From Ciborinia camelliae (Eukaryota > Ascomycota > Leotiomycetes > Helotiales > Sclerotiniaceae), in contig JANPYM010000002.1 in assembly GCA_025890175.1 (NCBI GenBank), positions 2,680,006 to 2,744,005 of the forward strand: 64,000 nt of DNA, written 5' to 3'. This document shows positions 1 to 12,003 of this stretch, one piece after another. The position numbers and the translations under genes are program-made. The notes beneath the pieces were generated by a model, which was not told the DNA's origin, searched no databases, and saw only the letters and a program-made list of their open reading frames with translations. Each line of letters starts with the position of its first letter. Within the stretch, counting starts at the first letter, position 1.

Positions 1-1998
1 TTTTGTTGCTTTTTGCCTTTTGATTTTTCCTTCTTACTTTCATATATTTTGTTGTGCCAGAAAAGGCTGGACTCCGACCGTCAGGGGAGATTAGTTATGT
101 CGTTCGCCTATAAGACGTGTTATGGCAGTGCGCTGTGCCATATTTTGTTTGAGTTGCAAGTACCCTATTAGGTATATTATTACCTACCTTCAGCTAAGAG
201 GGAAATTGTAGTTTCTCTTCATTTCTTCACTCCAACCTCATTTTTTGTACATTAGTTAATTGATTGATTCTATCTATTACTAGCGCTTGCATACAATCCA
301 TTCACAGCACACAACCATATTTTATTGCCCCTCCATCGTTATTAAATCCGTGTAACTTTTGTCCTGACCGTTGTTCATTATTGGGATGAACCCTCCAATC
401 AAATCAAATGTGGTCGCGCTGTTTGGCCAACCCCGCCATCATCTCTGTCGCCGAGTACGAATGCTGATGTTTGCCTTTTATGTCTTTCGCCCGAATATTT
501 CGAACCGCTTTTTGACTTGGGCGTTTACCTTTTTTTTTAATTATTTACTGAACATAATATGGCATCTTTCTCTTCATTTCCATTCATGCTCCTCCAATTA
601 TACATAATCCAATAATATCTATCTACCAAGTGTCCGTACTTCTTCGCAGCAATCACTTGCATCATATTTCACCTGCAATAGTAAAATTCCACTTTCTACA
701 TTTGTCTAGATTTATTTTAAAGTTGAAAATACCATTATAATGCACATGCTTGATCCACAGTATCAGATCATGCATCCTACAATCCGATCATCACATTCCA
801 TCACATCTCATCTTCGATCTCCTCCTCCCGCCGCAAGGGTGCCTTGATATGGCCCCCACCTTTCTCCCATCATCTCCTTCTGCTCTTATATTTAGCTCTT
901 CAATCCATGAATACGTGCTCCAATCCGATTTTGTGACCGATAGTAAGGTCTTACATTGCATTCAGGCTTCCCCTTCCCGCGCCATACATATAGAGAATGC
1001 CTTTCATGCTTATACGTCGCAATAGTATAAACGATGTGGCCTATTTTACTGGCCGTGCTATTATATTCTAGATCCGTCTTTTCATTAACAATATAACGCA
1101 ACACGGAACTTTGCCTTCTTCTTCCTATTTGGTCAGCACAAGGTAGTCAATTGTTGCTCTTGCTTACTTAATGGCAATCATGGTATTATTTCCTGCAAGT
1201 TTACCAGCGTAAGGTAATCTTACATCGGTATAATTGTTGATATTTGAAAAATGATAAACCATTTTTGGGGGGTAGATATTTGTACGACATCCAAAAGTCG
1301 CTTGGGATAAGTCATTCATAGTGGGTATCAACTTTCATCGAAAAGTACCTAGAAATTGAGACTAAACGTAAAAGCAATATATAGATATCTTTTTTCCCCG
1401 TTCCCCGTTCCCCAATTTCCAATTTCCGGGTCAGTCAAACGCCATCATGCGGATGCGGTAGTTCGCCGCACAGCTGGAAATTTTTCATCGATCAGCTGAG
1501 TAATGTGGAGAGCCGCATAATAAGATCGTAGTAAGTCTTGTCTGTATACTCGAGTAATACACTGTACATTTTTTAACAGTAAAATTTTGGGGTTTTTTGC
1601 TTATTACGGTTATAAGATTATATGCTTATCAGATTATTAGCTTATTATTAAATTTGATTAGCTGCTAGATCTAGACTCTCCGAGTCTAGAGGAATAGTAT
1701 TTAGTAACAGTAATCACTTTGACTCTCCACAAGATGTCATCACTTTCGCGATCATGGGACTACTGATCCGTACATGGTAGATGAAAATCGATTTATTCTA
1801 TAGGTGTACAAGTAGGTAGTTTCAACAATACACATCCACGTAGGTACCTACCTATTTATGAATCATTGATGCATTTTGTAATCTTATCTATTCTCATCTC
1901 ACCTCACCTCCTCATTTCTCATCTTCTTTTCTTTTTGCGAATTCTTGATATATACTCAGGTAGGGATACTCAAAATATGATATATATATACCTATACC

Positions 1999-2001
<3 letters not shown>

Positions 2002-2035
<34 letters not shown>
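2002..2035. repeat. (AT)n microsatellite
   Basis: Uninterrupted AT dinucleotide run of about 34 bases. A second TA run lies at about 2415-2441. Both are in gene-free DNA. Confidence 0.95.
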
Positions 2036-2037
<2 letters not shown>

Positions 2038-2104
2038 ATCCCCCAAGTATCCCTCCCCCCTCTCTCACCCTTTCACTTTCTAAGATACCATCATATTTTC
2101 ATAG

Positions 2105-2165
2105 CCCTTCCTTCCTACCTTCCTTCCTACCTTCCTACCTTCCTTCCTTTCTTCCTTCCCAAGTT
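2105..2165. repeat. CTTC-rich polypyrimidine tract
   Basis: The plus strand is almost pure C/T with imperfect CTTC and CTAC tetranucleotide units. Pyrimidine tracts often precede fungal start codons, but no convincing gene follows, so I treat it as a simple repeat. Confidence 0.8.
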
Positions 2166-2340
2166 CTCATCTACAATCACCAAACCTTATATTCATTCTC
2201 CTCTCGAATTCACAGTCTCTAACCGGAAGGTTACATCTCACCTTCCTAGCATAAGGTTACATATTACATACAGCAAGGTACGAGAAGAGGTTGTTGGTAT
2301 CATCATGGGGACGGGTAGCGAAGACGGAATAGCACTGTAG

Positions 2341-2369
2341 TATTGTATCGTATTGTATTGTATTGTATT
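2341..2369. repeat. (TATTG)n pentanucleotide repeat
   Basis: About six TATTG units with one variant copy (TATCG), in gene-free DNA. Confidence 0.9.
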
Positions 2370-2620
2370 TCTTCGGCTTGTTTTTCTAAACTCGGCTGAG
2401 GTTCGGATCGTACGTATATATATATATATATATATATATATGCGTACCGCTAGCTATACGGCACCTTGTTGAATGCGCTTGTAGTACTACTGTACTATAT
2501 AGGTACCCTTGTATCATAGGTTATCCCGACACTATTCATTCCAAGGTTTTGTGAAAGAGAGTCGAGAGTTGGTTTTGTCATGTTTTTAGAGATGGATATC
2601 TACGTAGGTATGTTTAAACA

Positions 2621-2667
2621 TGATGTGATGTGATGTGATGTGATGTGATGTGATGTGATGTGATGTG
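2621..2667. repeat. (TGATG)n pentanucleotide repeat
   Basis: Nine perfect TGATG units and a partial tenth. A related AGAGT-type array follows at about 2684-2711. Perfect pentanucleotide arrays this long are usually length-variable between strains. Confidence 0.95.
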
Positions 2668-3230
2668 GGTGAGATTAATTAGATTAGAGTAGAGTAGAGT
2701 GGAGTAGAGTAGTTGAGTTGAGAATTTTTATGCAGGTGAATAGAGAGAGATTTTATTGTGCGGGTGTTAATGAAGAGGGATGGGATTGGAGAGGGATGGG
2801 ATGGGCCCTGGGTGGATGGGTATATCTAGATAGGTACGTAGATAGTCATCTTACGTTGTTTTGCTTGATGAAAGGGAAACTATATATCTACCTAGATGGT
2901 ACATATAGATATACGGAGTATAGGAGACAGTGACTAGGGGTTAAGATATTTACGATCCGAGAAACATGAACTACATTACTTTTAGTATATATATAACGGC
3001 CGTATATATAATATACATATAGCACGTTCCTTCACAACATATACAGTTACACGAAGAATCCAAACCAATTTGATGTAAAGTATACCATACACATACAGAG
3101 TACATAGAAGTAAATAAACCAATCCCCAAAAAGAGAGAAAAATAATATACGACCTAGTACCTATAGGCACGAGAAACCGACTCCCAATATCCCAAATCCA
3201 ACCTTCCTTTCATTCCACAGAAACCTCTTT

Positions 3231-3264
3231 AATCCAATCCAACCCAACCCAACCCAACCCAATC
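3231..3264. repeat. (CCCAA)n-like short array
   Basis: Repeated AACCC units flanked by AATCC variants, just beyond the 3' end of the gene at 3341-5275. The unit is pentameric, not the fungal telomere hexamer TTAGGG. Confidence 0.8.
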
Positions 3265-3340
3265 CGAGTCCCCATGCACCCCATCCGCTCCTCAAGCAAA
3301 CCCAAACCCAAACTCAAACTCAAATCCAAAAGGTACAAAA

Positions 3341-5275
3341 CTAAGAACCACCCCCCTGAGGATTCGCCAACCTCTCCAACACCCTCTCAACCACATTCTC
3401 CGCCCCCCGAACCCCCAACTTCGCAATATCATCCGGGATCAAATTATCCGCCAGCAAAGACTTCGCGCGTTCGCTATTCAAGAAGTTCACCAGGACCTCG
3501 GTATTCTTAAGCTGTTCGGTCCAAGCCTTCTGGAATTCATCCGCCAATCTGGTGCCGCTCTCCACGGCAGCCAGTCGATCACTTTCGAGATCCACCATGC
3601 GTTGCTTATACGCATTCTCAAGCGTGGCGCGACGGGCCGCGAATTGGCGAACCTCGGTGTCGCGTCGCGCCGCCGCGACTTGCTGTTGGGTGTTGAGCTC
3701 TTGGGCGCGTTCTTCGAGCGCGCCGACTTCCACGTCGAGGTCGAGGCGTCGGGCCTCGAGTTCCAAGCGCTCGCGGTGGAGTTCCGCGCGCCCTTCATCG
3801 ATGTCTAGGGCGATTTGATCTCTATCGGGGCCCTCGATGAAGGCCTTTACTCGTTCTTTGGCTTTGAATGCATTGGCTCTTTGCATTTTGACTTCGTTGA
3901 GGAGATATGTGCGTTCCGTGTCGGCGACTTCGGATGCCTCACGTAGAGCCGTGTTGTCGCGACGGAGTTGGCGGAGTTCTTCGAGATCGTCGCGCGTTTT
4001 CTTTTCCCAGACCGAGACGCGTTCGGGCCAGACGGGTTTCACGACTGAGACGACGGTGGGGCTACGTTCCATGTCACGAGTTACTTTGACGCCTGGATGT
4101 TCTGAATGAGCGGGGATGACAAAGATAGTTTTGAGGCTGTCGTTGCGGAGACGGTAGTAGCGTGTTATGACATCGATGGCCGTAATACCACGGGAAAATT
4201 CCGTCCCACCCTTAAGTTCCCAGAGACGCTCACCTTCAACGCCGAGACGCAGGTGGTTTGCGCGGACTTGTTCGTCAACGCGTTCTTTCTTTTCGAATTC
4301 GTCGTTGAGGAATTGCCAGACATCATCGCCAGCGTTGACGAGGACGAAACGGTCTTGAGGGTAGACGATTTCGCGTCCGCTGCGTCCATCGGGGCCTACG
4401 CGAGAGAGTGCTTGATGAGGGACGACAGCCTCGCCTTTCATTACGTCCATGGCGTTTGCGTGGAGGCGTTCGAGATTGTGGAGACGAGCGACGAGTCGTT
4501 GGATATAGAGAATCATTTGGCCAAGGAGAGTGGTTTCTGCTAGGGGCCGATTTTCATCATCATCATCGTGGGGTAGGACACCCAGGAGACCGCCTTTGGC
4601 GCTATATTCATGGTCGATTAGTTCGAGGACTTCATTTGCATGTTTGAGGAGCGCTTCGTGGGTAGCGTATGGAAGAGATGGACCATCAAGGGGTGCAGGT
4701 TCCACTGTATGTAATGGACAGACATCAATATCGACAAAATGATCTGGCTGTCCTGGATTTACCATGGTTCCAGGTTCCAACCGTTGAGGCTCTAGAGTAT
4801 TGAGAAGAGTAGGAAGTGGAAGATTGTGATGAACTGTATTATTCTCGTATACATTATTAAGATCGTTTAGGAAGTCGAAACTTTCGTTCTCGTTAAAACT
4901 AGGAACTCTCCCCCCGAGATTAGCAATGGCATTTTGATTCATACTATCGATACCCCCTGGTTGAGTTGAAAGGGTAATTTGCTTGAGAAGAATGACAAGT
5001 GCTTGTGCATGCTGTTTTAACTCTAATACTGTTGGTGAATGGCCTTTGGTAGATAGGTAATTGCAGTTCACGTGTCTGAGAAGTGGAATTAGGTTCGGTT
5101 GATTGAGAGTGAAAATGGAACGGTATGCTTCCGAGAACTTGGTACGTGGTACTGCTCCACGAGCCAAGCCACTTGTTCCTTTTGGGACAGGACCTAAGGT
5201 TGGAGGAGCTGGAAGAGCTTTGGGCTCTCTAGCCGCTTGCTGAGTTGGGGCATCCCCCATCGTTACATCAGCCAT
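3341..5275 (-). CDS. Orphan coiled-coil protein, 644 aa, single exon
   Basis: One uninterrupted 644-codon frame starting at an ATG whose N-terminus reads MADVTMGDAPTQQ. I recognise no family. The N-terminal third is mixed in character (FSEAYRSIFTLNQPN region). Roughly residues 430-590 are rich in E, R, L, A and Q in heptad-like spacing and should form long coiled coils. There is no signal peptide or membrane segment. Base composition is odd: the segment coding the C-terminal two thirds (about 3540-4520) is strongly GC-rich, with many GCG/CGC codons, while the N-terminal third is AT-rich like its surroundings. The GC-rich part also leaves several antisense frames open; I read those as shadows. 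Expression is not shown by sequence, but the long frame with consistent codon choice supports a real gene. Confidence 0.75.
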   Translation of the reverse strand: MADVTMGDAPTQQAAREPKALPAPPTLGPVPKGTSGLARGAVPRTKFSEAYRSIFTLNQPNLIPLLRHVNCNYLSTKGHSPTVLELKQHAQALVILLKQITLSTQPGGIDSMNQNAIANLGGRVPSFNENESFDFLNDLNNVYENNTVHHNLPLPTLLNTLEPQRLEPGTMVNPGQPDHFVDIDVCPLHTVEPAPLDGPSLPYATHEALLKHANEVLELIDHEYSAKGGLLGVLPHDDDDENRPLAETTLLGQMILYIQRLVARLHNLERLHANAMDVMKGEAVVPHQALSRVGPDGRSGREIVYPQDRFVLVNAGDDVWQFLNDEFEKKERVDEQVRANHLRLGVEGERLWELKGGTEFSRGITAIDVITRYYRLRNDSLKTIFVIPAHSEHPGVKVTRDMERSPTVVSVVKPVWPERVSVWEKKTRDDLEELRQLRRDNTALREASEVADTERTYLLNEVKMQRANAFKAKERVKAFIEGPDRDQIALDIDEGRAELHRERLELEARRLDLDVEVGALEERAQELNTQQQVAAARRDTEVRQFAARRATLENAYKQRMVDLESDRLAAVESGTRLADEFQKAWTEQLKNTEVLVNFLNSERAKSLLADNLIPDDIAKLGVRGAENVVERVLERLANPQGGGS

Positions 5276-8200
5276 GACTTTCCGTGATGTCCTATCCTGT
5301 GTTGAGTGACCTTGGAAAATTGATGATGATGAGCTGATTAGTCTCCAACTATAGCTTGATGGTGATTATAGCAGATGAGAATATAAGACGTTGAAACTTC
5401 ATGGTGAAAGAAAAACTCGAGTGACGGCAGTGACGCTTTAGGAAATGTGTATACCGCATATTGTGGAGCTTGAGTTGGGACAATGAAATGTAAGGAATGT
5501 ATTTCATTCAACACGAGAATCATTAGAAGTATTCCTTTCATCAAATGAACAATGGATCTTCTGCTTTCAATTTTCGTGATTCTTTTGTGTTGAAGTTGTC
5601 CGAGTTGAAATCTAGATTTTTCATGGCTTGAAAAGTTGGCCGGGGGAGGATTTCAACTTACAACTGGATGTGCAGCATGAGAAATGATGAAGGTATCTAA
5701 CGCCAGACTTTAAGGCAGTAAAGTAACCAGTACTTGTTCATGGTGAAAATTGATTTACACTTGTAATTTCTATCAATATCCTTCCCTCACTATATTGTCA
5801 ATTGAGGGTGTATCGAGACTCGAGAGGGGTGTAATGGAGGGGTGCCCATAATAGCCGAAGAAATACCGTGTACCATGTAAGAGGAAATCGCTCACTCGAA
5901 CAATTTCTGCCTTCCAAACGTATCAATGGGGGGCACTCAAAAATTTGAAGATATATTTTGTTTCCAACAGTCTGCAGTGGCAGTGGTCCCCGGAGGGCTC
6001 CGGAGGGCCAGCGGAGCATCGTTCAATTTAATTGGCAAATATATTAACAGAATGGTAGGCGATGAGCTGTACCGGCAATTCTGTGGCTTTTGGCGAAGTA
6101 GACTAACTTATAATAATGTGCGATTGAAAAGGACGATACAGCTTGGCAGGCGGGAAGCAGTTCGTGAATAAACCATGTCAAGCTGTGGGGGGTAGCAATT
6201 AGCTCTTCAGGTACCGTTTTGTATCATTGTATGATATGTAACCTGACAACCTGACAACCTGACAACCTGACCACAAGAGCAAATGGATATGTATTCGCCC
6301 CAATCAGACAGCGATATAATGAATGCGGTGCAGCTCACAATGCAACAAGATCGGGAACCTCAACTCTGAGCAATGAGCATCCATCCATCTACCTACAGTA
6401 TCTTAAAATTTAATCAATGCCGAAAGATAAGCACCAGTGGGAAAAGGATGTTGACAACTTGAGAATTTGAGAACTTAAGATTGAAGGAACCATGCCAGTG
6501 CGTGTTCTAAGCTTTTCAGGGATGTTTAGAACTTTAGATAAATAAATTGAGGGACCAATGGTGAAAATTCCATCATCTATGGTCCATCATGTCCATGGAT
6601 GATTTTTGACTTCAAATGTTATAACTTGTAAGTTATGTCGTTGGGAAGAACTTGGGATCCACCCTTATTTTTTTTTGAGGGTTTTCCGGGTGCGATCATT
6701 GCCAGAATTCATTTCATCGGAAAATCTTCTCTAGAATCACTCAGGACGGTAGTAGTTTTGGGCGTAGTTTGAAGTGTTAGCGATATTTTACTTTCACAGG
6801 TAGTATCCGACTAACCAATTTGATAGTTAGAACTGTTAGACAAATGGATCAGACTTGTGAGAGTACGTACTCGGTAGCAATAGTAAATTTTACAACTTAT
6901 TAACAATCTCGCCTCACAGTCCTCATCTTACCTCACTTCAAAACTCTGCAATTTTACTCGAATTTGAAGGGGAAGGGGAAGGGGAAGGACTTAACTACCT
7001 ACCCAGACTATCGACCCTCATGACATTCATGACATTCACGACATTCTTCACATTCATGCTCTTCATACCTTTTCATACCGCAATGTAAAGTTAAACATTG
7101 ATATACATATCGCCGACGTGTTTGTACTACCAGACACATCATCCATCCATCCATCCACCACCATACGTATCGCAAAAGTATCGCAAAAGTATCCAAAAGT
7201 GGCTGGTGATCTTTGGGAGGTATGCATAATATCCCGAAGATTCAGCTGTACAAGGGTATCAAGTGAACCAGTTGGAACCCCTTGATCATATCAATATCCA
7301 TCAATCCATCGGTTATCTACAACGATCCATGTCATTTTTGAAATTGCATTTGGATCGAACGCGTTGAGAGAGTTTTCCTTTAAATTTATATCTTTTTGAT
7401 TTGATAATATTTGATACAGTAATATGTTTGAAGAATGAAGTTGGTGAGGGGGTAAAGGAGAATAGTTCAGCTACCAAGGTATTGTGCAATTTGAGAAAAG
7501 ATCGATATAGAGGCGGGTGCAGGGTTTTCTAGGTACACGTTACATGTAACCCAATCACATGATCTAGAGGGTTTCAAGACATTCCAATTTTGATAGGTGC
7601 TAGCCTACTATAGGTAGGTAGTTCATAGCTCATACAAACTGGCGGTATCTATTATTTTGTGGAAGCCACATAGCCACATAGCCACATTATTACACTTAAC
7701 CTTTTCTTTGTTGCAAAGTATATCTTTCACTAGGTAGCGACTAGATATCTTGGTGTGACAAATGATCATATACTGTAGTATAGGTAACCTTGTTCGATGT
7801 TATCCCTTCATGCATCTATCTCTTCAGAATTTTCATCATTATTGCTGGGCCCTACCTACTAGGTTAGGTACCTCCAGCTTAGTTTGAAGGAATGCCCAAT
7901 TAAGAAATCCCATCTTGGATTTTTTGAAAACGTATCATTCCCATTATTTCATTCCCATTATTTCATTCCCACGGAATTAATTTATTTTATATGCAAACAA
8001 AACATATTATTGCAGCCACCCAATACATCCCTAGGTAGATAGGTACCTACCTACATATATAACCTATATACATAACCTACCTACATACATATATCGTCAT
8101 ATATCGAAGATCCTTACCGCTCATTATTATCATTCTTTCTCGCCTACCATAATCATAGTATAATTTCATCCCAACTGAAAATCCCAAAGGAAAATCTTGA

Positions 8201-8581
8201 TTTTTCCCAGTTCTTGGTTCAAGAATCGAGAGATATTAACAAGGGGGGAGGCTTTTGATCCAAGCTTTATTAAACCCACCTTCAGTTACAGAATACAGTA
8301 GTCAACAGTCCTGAGTCCACATACAGACAGTACCCGGTTTTATTTTTATTTATCTCTTGGCTCTTTCCCCAGACAAAATATATCAAGTTTGGTTTTTCGT
8401 TTCTTTGTTCACTTTTGGAATTTTGAATTTTGAATTTTGAATTTCGAACTTCGAACTTCGAACTTCGTAATTCGACATTCTCCTCTGTTGACCTTGCTCT
8501 CAGGAGCAAAAACAACAATAGCAACAACCACAAAATAAATTCCTCCAACGCTACTGTATCGTGAGTTTATCACTTTGCATC
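5276..8581. other. Intergenic region between divergent genes
   Basis: About 3.3 kb separating the divergent starts of the coiled-coil orphan (-) and the CSC1 channel (+); it should carry both promoters. No supported gene. Small repeats are visible: three to four CCTGACAA units near 6241-6271, an AAGGGG array near 6970-6988, CATTCATGA-like units near 7017-7060 and CCAT units near 7141. TAGGTA/TACCTA palindromes sit at about 7860-7875 and 8030-8060. Confidence 0.6.
8418..8468. repeat. TTTTGAA / TTCGAAC tandem units in the 5' flank of the channel gene
   Basis: Three to four heptamer units grade from TTTTGAA to TTCGAAC, ending about 115 bp before the start codon of the CSC1-like gene. The TTCGAA core is palindromic. 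Confidence 0.85.
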
Positions 8582-11393
8582 ATGGCGAGCGACACCACCG
8601 ACACCACCGCCGGTGCTGGCAGTTTATCTGCATTGGTAGCAACTTTGGCACCTACATTTGTTGTTGCTGCCGTTTACTTTGTAATCTTCTTGTTTTTGCG
8701 AAGATCCAATGTACGATGGTATGCTCCTAGAACTTACCTGGGGGCATTGCGCGAGGAGTAAGTAAATTTGAAAAGGGACTGGGGCAGGAGATCGTATTAA
8801 TATCAAATAGAGAACGTACCAAACCACTCCCATCAGGATGGTTCAATTGGATTGGACCTTTCCGTCAGATCCCAGATATACACACCCTTCAACACCAAGG
8901 CCTCGACGCGTATCTTTTCCTTCGATTCTTGCGAATGACGGTTGTTGTTATGTTTGCTGGTTGCTGTATTACCTGGCCTATTCTTTTTCCAATCAATGCT
9001 ACTGGAGGAGCTGGATCGTCACAACTTGCCATGCTCTCCATGAGTAATATCGACAGCACAACATCATCTGGAAGGAATCGATACTATGCTACTTGTTTCG
9101 TTGGATGGATTTTCTATGGATTGTAAGCTTAGCCCCTGTTTTTATATTCTATACCCATGCGCTTTCCCTGGACGGGTCTTGGCATTTCAATTGAGACGTT
9201 GGAAGATTGTACCTCCCCAGACTCTTTCTGACAAGAAATTATCTAGTGTTCTTTTCCTTATTACAAGAGAAACTATCTACTATGTCAATCTCCGACAAGC
9301 TTACTTACTCAACCCGACTTTCGCAAACCGCATTTCATCGAGAACAGTTCTCTTCGTATCAGTCCCAGCTGAATATCTCGAGGAAAGCAAACTTCGAAAG
9401 GTTTTTGGAAGTGCAGTACGACATATCTGGATAGCTGCAGATACCGAAAAATTGGATGAACTCGTTGAGAAGCGTGATGAGATTGCATACAAACTTGAAG
9501 GTGCAGAGGTAAAACTCATCAGGACAGCAAATGGCGAAAGACTCAAGGCAATCAAGAATGGCGCCAGTCAAGTAGAGCCTGTTATAGAAGATGATGGCGA
9601 ATCTGGATCATTGGCCTCTAGATGGATTCCCCAAAAGCAGCGTCCTACACACAAGCTTGGCAAATTTGGTTTATATGGAAAGAAGGTCGATACAATCAAT
9701 TGGGCTAGAAGTCAATTGGAAGATCTCATCCCGGAAACTGAAGCTGCACAAAGCACTTATTTGGCCGGAGAGACTCGCAAAGTCGGATCAGTATTCATCG
9801 AATTTGCTCACCAATCGGACGCCCAAATCGCATTCCAAACTCTCTCTCATCATCAGGCTCTTCAAATGTCTCCCAGATATATCGGTGTTCATCCCAGCGA
9901 AGTTATCTGGAAATCTTTGACCATCTCATGGTGGCAAAGAGTTGTTCGTAGATTCGCTGTTGTTGGATTCATCGCTGCACTGATTGTCTTCTGGGCCATT
10001 CCAGTTGCCTTTGTCGGTCTTATTTCCAACATCACATACTTAGAATCCTTTAGCTGGCTTCATTGGTTAACGGCCATCCCAAGCTGGATTATGGGCGTGA
10101 TCTCTGGTCTCTTACCCTCCGTGGCTCTATCGATTCTCATGTCTCTTGTTCCCGTTATCATGAGACGTAAGTTACCCCCATTAAAATTGACACGAATCAT
10201 GCTAACATAAAACAGTTTGCGCAAGAATTTCTGGCGAACCAACCGCTGCACGCGTTGAACTCTTTACTCAAAACGCATACTTTGCTTTCCAAGTTATCCA
10301 AGTTTTCTTGGTTGTGACTATCGCATCATCTGCATCATCGGTTATATACCAGATCATCAACAGCCCAACAGGGATCCTCTCACTTCTTGCAAACAAATTG
10401 CCTAGTGCCTCCAACTTTTACATCTCCTACTTTATTGTCCAAGGATTGACTGTTGCTGCTGGAGTTATTTCTCAAGTTGTGGGATTCTTCGTCTTCAAAA
10501 TTCTCTACAAGTTCTTGGCCGGCACCCCAAGAAAGATGTACATGAAATGGACAAGCTTGAGTGCAATCTCATGGGGCAGCACCCTTCCAGTATTCACAAA
10601 CATCGCCGTGATTGGTATCACTTACTCCTGTATCGCTCCTCTTGTTATGGGTTTCGCCACTATCGGCATGGGTCTATTCTATCTAGCCTACAGATACAAC
10701 GTTCTCTTTGTCACCGACACTCAAATCGACACCAAAGGTCTAATCTATCCACGTGCCCTCCAACAACTGATGACCGGTGTCTACCTTTCAGAACTCTGCC
10801 TAATCGGTCTATTCGCAATTGGTAAAGCCTGGGGACCATTGATTCTTATGATTATATTCCTCGTCTTTACCGTCCTATACCACGTATCTCTCAACGCAGC
10901 CATGGATCCCCTCCTCCACACTCTCCCCAGGACTCTCGAAGCCGAAGAAGAGTCTATCCGCGGCGAGCTCGAAGCTGGCGTTAGCGGCAGCCCCACTGTT
11001 TCCCACGAGAAACAAAACGAGAAGAACGGTCCCACTGAGATTGCACCCGTATCCAAGCCCCAAGGCGGCATCTTTGCCAAATTCTTCAAGCCACACGTTC
11101 ACTGTGACTACGCAGCTATGCGCGCTCTTATGCCACACTCTAGCATCGACCCGGATAACCTATATGATGAAGTCACGGCCCGAAACGCATATTACCCCCC
11201 TTCGGTTGTCTCTGAAGCACCGCTTCTCTGGATCCCAAGAGATGATGCGGGAATCAGTACACAGGAGGTCGCGCATACTAGCAAGATCATTCCGATTACG
11301 GATGAGGGGTGTACTCTTGATGAGAAGAATAAGTTGGTTTGGGATGTGGAGGGGGCGAGACCGCCACTTTGGCAACCTAAGGTTTTCTATTGA
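8582..11393 (+). CDS. CSC1/OSCA-type (DUF221) calcium-permeable stress-gated channel
   Basis: Four exons: 8582-8757, 8811-9122, 9247-10166, 10216-11393, giving 861 aa with frame kept at every junction. The order matches the RSN1/CSC1/OSCA family: a first membrane helix at about residues 18-40, two more before residue 165 (WIFYGFVLFLITRE is typical of the third), a cytosolic domain beginning around the LRQAYLL...RISSRTVLF segment, then from about 9950 a block of hydrophobic helices forming the DUF221 core, and a hydrophilic tail. Family members are plasma- or internal-membrane cation channels opened by osmotic or mechanical stress, and fungi have several paralogs, so I give no symbol. The 124-bp second intron is set by restoring the conserved F-V-L-F-L-I-T-R-E stretch across it. 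ATG 8582 was chosen because the frame upstream offers no other methionine. Confidence 0.92.
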
Positions 11394-12003
11394 GAAGGAT
11401 GAAGGATAGGATGGTTTATATAATGGATGGGTCTTTTAGGACTAATTGAGACGTTATGATTTTATACCCCGAGGTCAGAGAATGGATTGATGGATAGTGC
11501 GGGGCTTATTAATGCCAAACTTCTATAGCGGTTTTTATTTAATTTGGTGGATGAATATGGATTGATGAATGAGGATGATGAAAATTTATTTTCTGTAGTC
11601 CTTTCGAGTAGATAGATACCCTCGATATCAGTGTAATGCAGTCAGTGGTCTGAATTTGACCAGAGTCTGTTAGGCCTGAAATTAAAATTAATTGATGGGA
11701 TGTTAATTTGACGCGCCTTTGTTTGTGTGTATTCATGAATCAAAACCATGATATGAATGTAGATGCGAAAAGTTCACCGGGAGCACAATTAAAGCTATCC
11801 ATGGATGACCTTGATATGGGTTATGTAAGCAGGACCAGGAGGTACCCGCATGGTCGGGTGGTCCGAGCGCTATCTTTAGCAACTCTATCGATAGGTCCGT
11901 CCGCCCATCTCGATCTTATCTCATTCTTGGTTTCCTTTGCGAAAATCTCCCATCCTCTTTACTCTTTACATTGCCAATTCTTCCTCCCATTTCACATTAC
12001 GGC
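11394..12003. other. Intergenic stretch between two plus-strand genes
   Basis: About 610 bp holding the 3' end of the channel gene and the promoter of the J-protein gene. No supported ORF. A tRNA-Leu-like 5' half lies at about 11848-11895 (see findings). Confidence 0.6.

Larger units (their letters stand above)
1..3340. other. Gene-free stretch with many simple repeats
   Basis: No reading frame here looks like a protein gene; the longest open frames are short, low in complexity and made largely of microsatellite. The stretch holds AT, pentanucleotide and polypyrimidine repeats (listed separately) and TAGGTA/TACCTA palindromes, for example near 1845. It lies beyond the 3' end of the minus-strand gene at 3341-5275, so it is that gene's downstream flank plus unassigned DNA. 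A gene entering from the left edge cannot be excluded. Confidence 0.6.

Noticed and set aside
3552..4543. Several plus-strand open frames of 60-145 codons opposite the coiled-coil orphan
   Set aside because: They are shadows of the GC-rich codon pattern on the minus strand, start without context and code Ser/Arg-rich nonsense.
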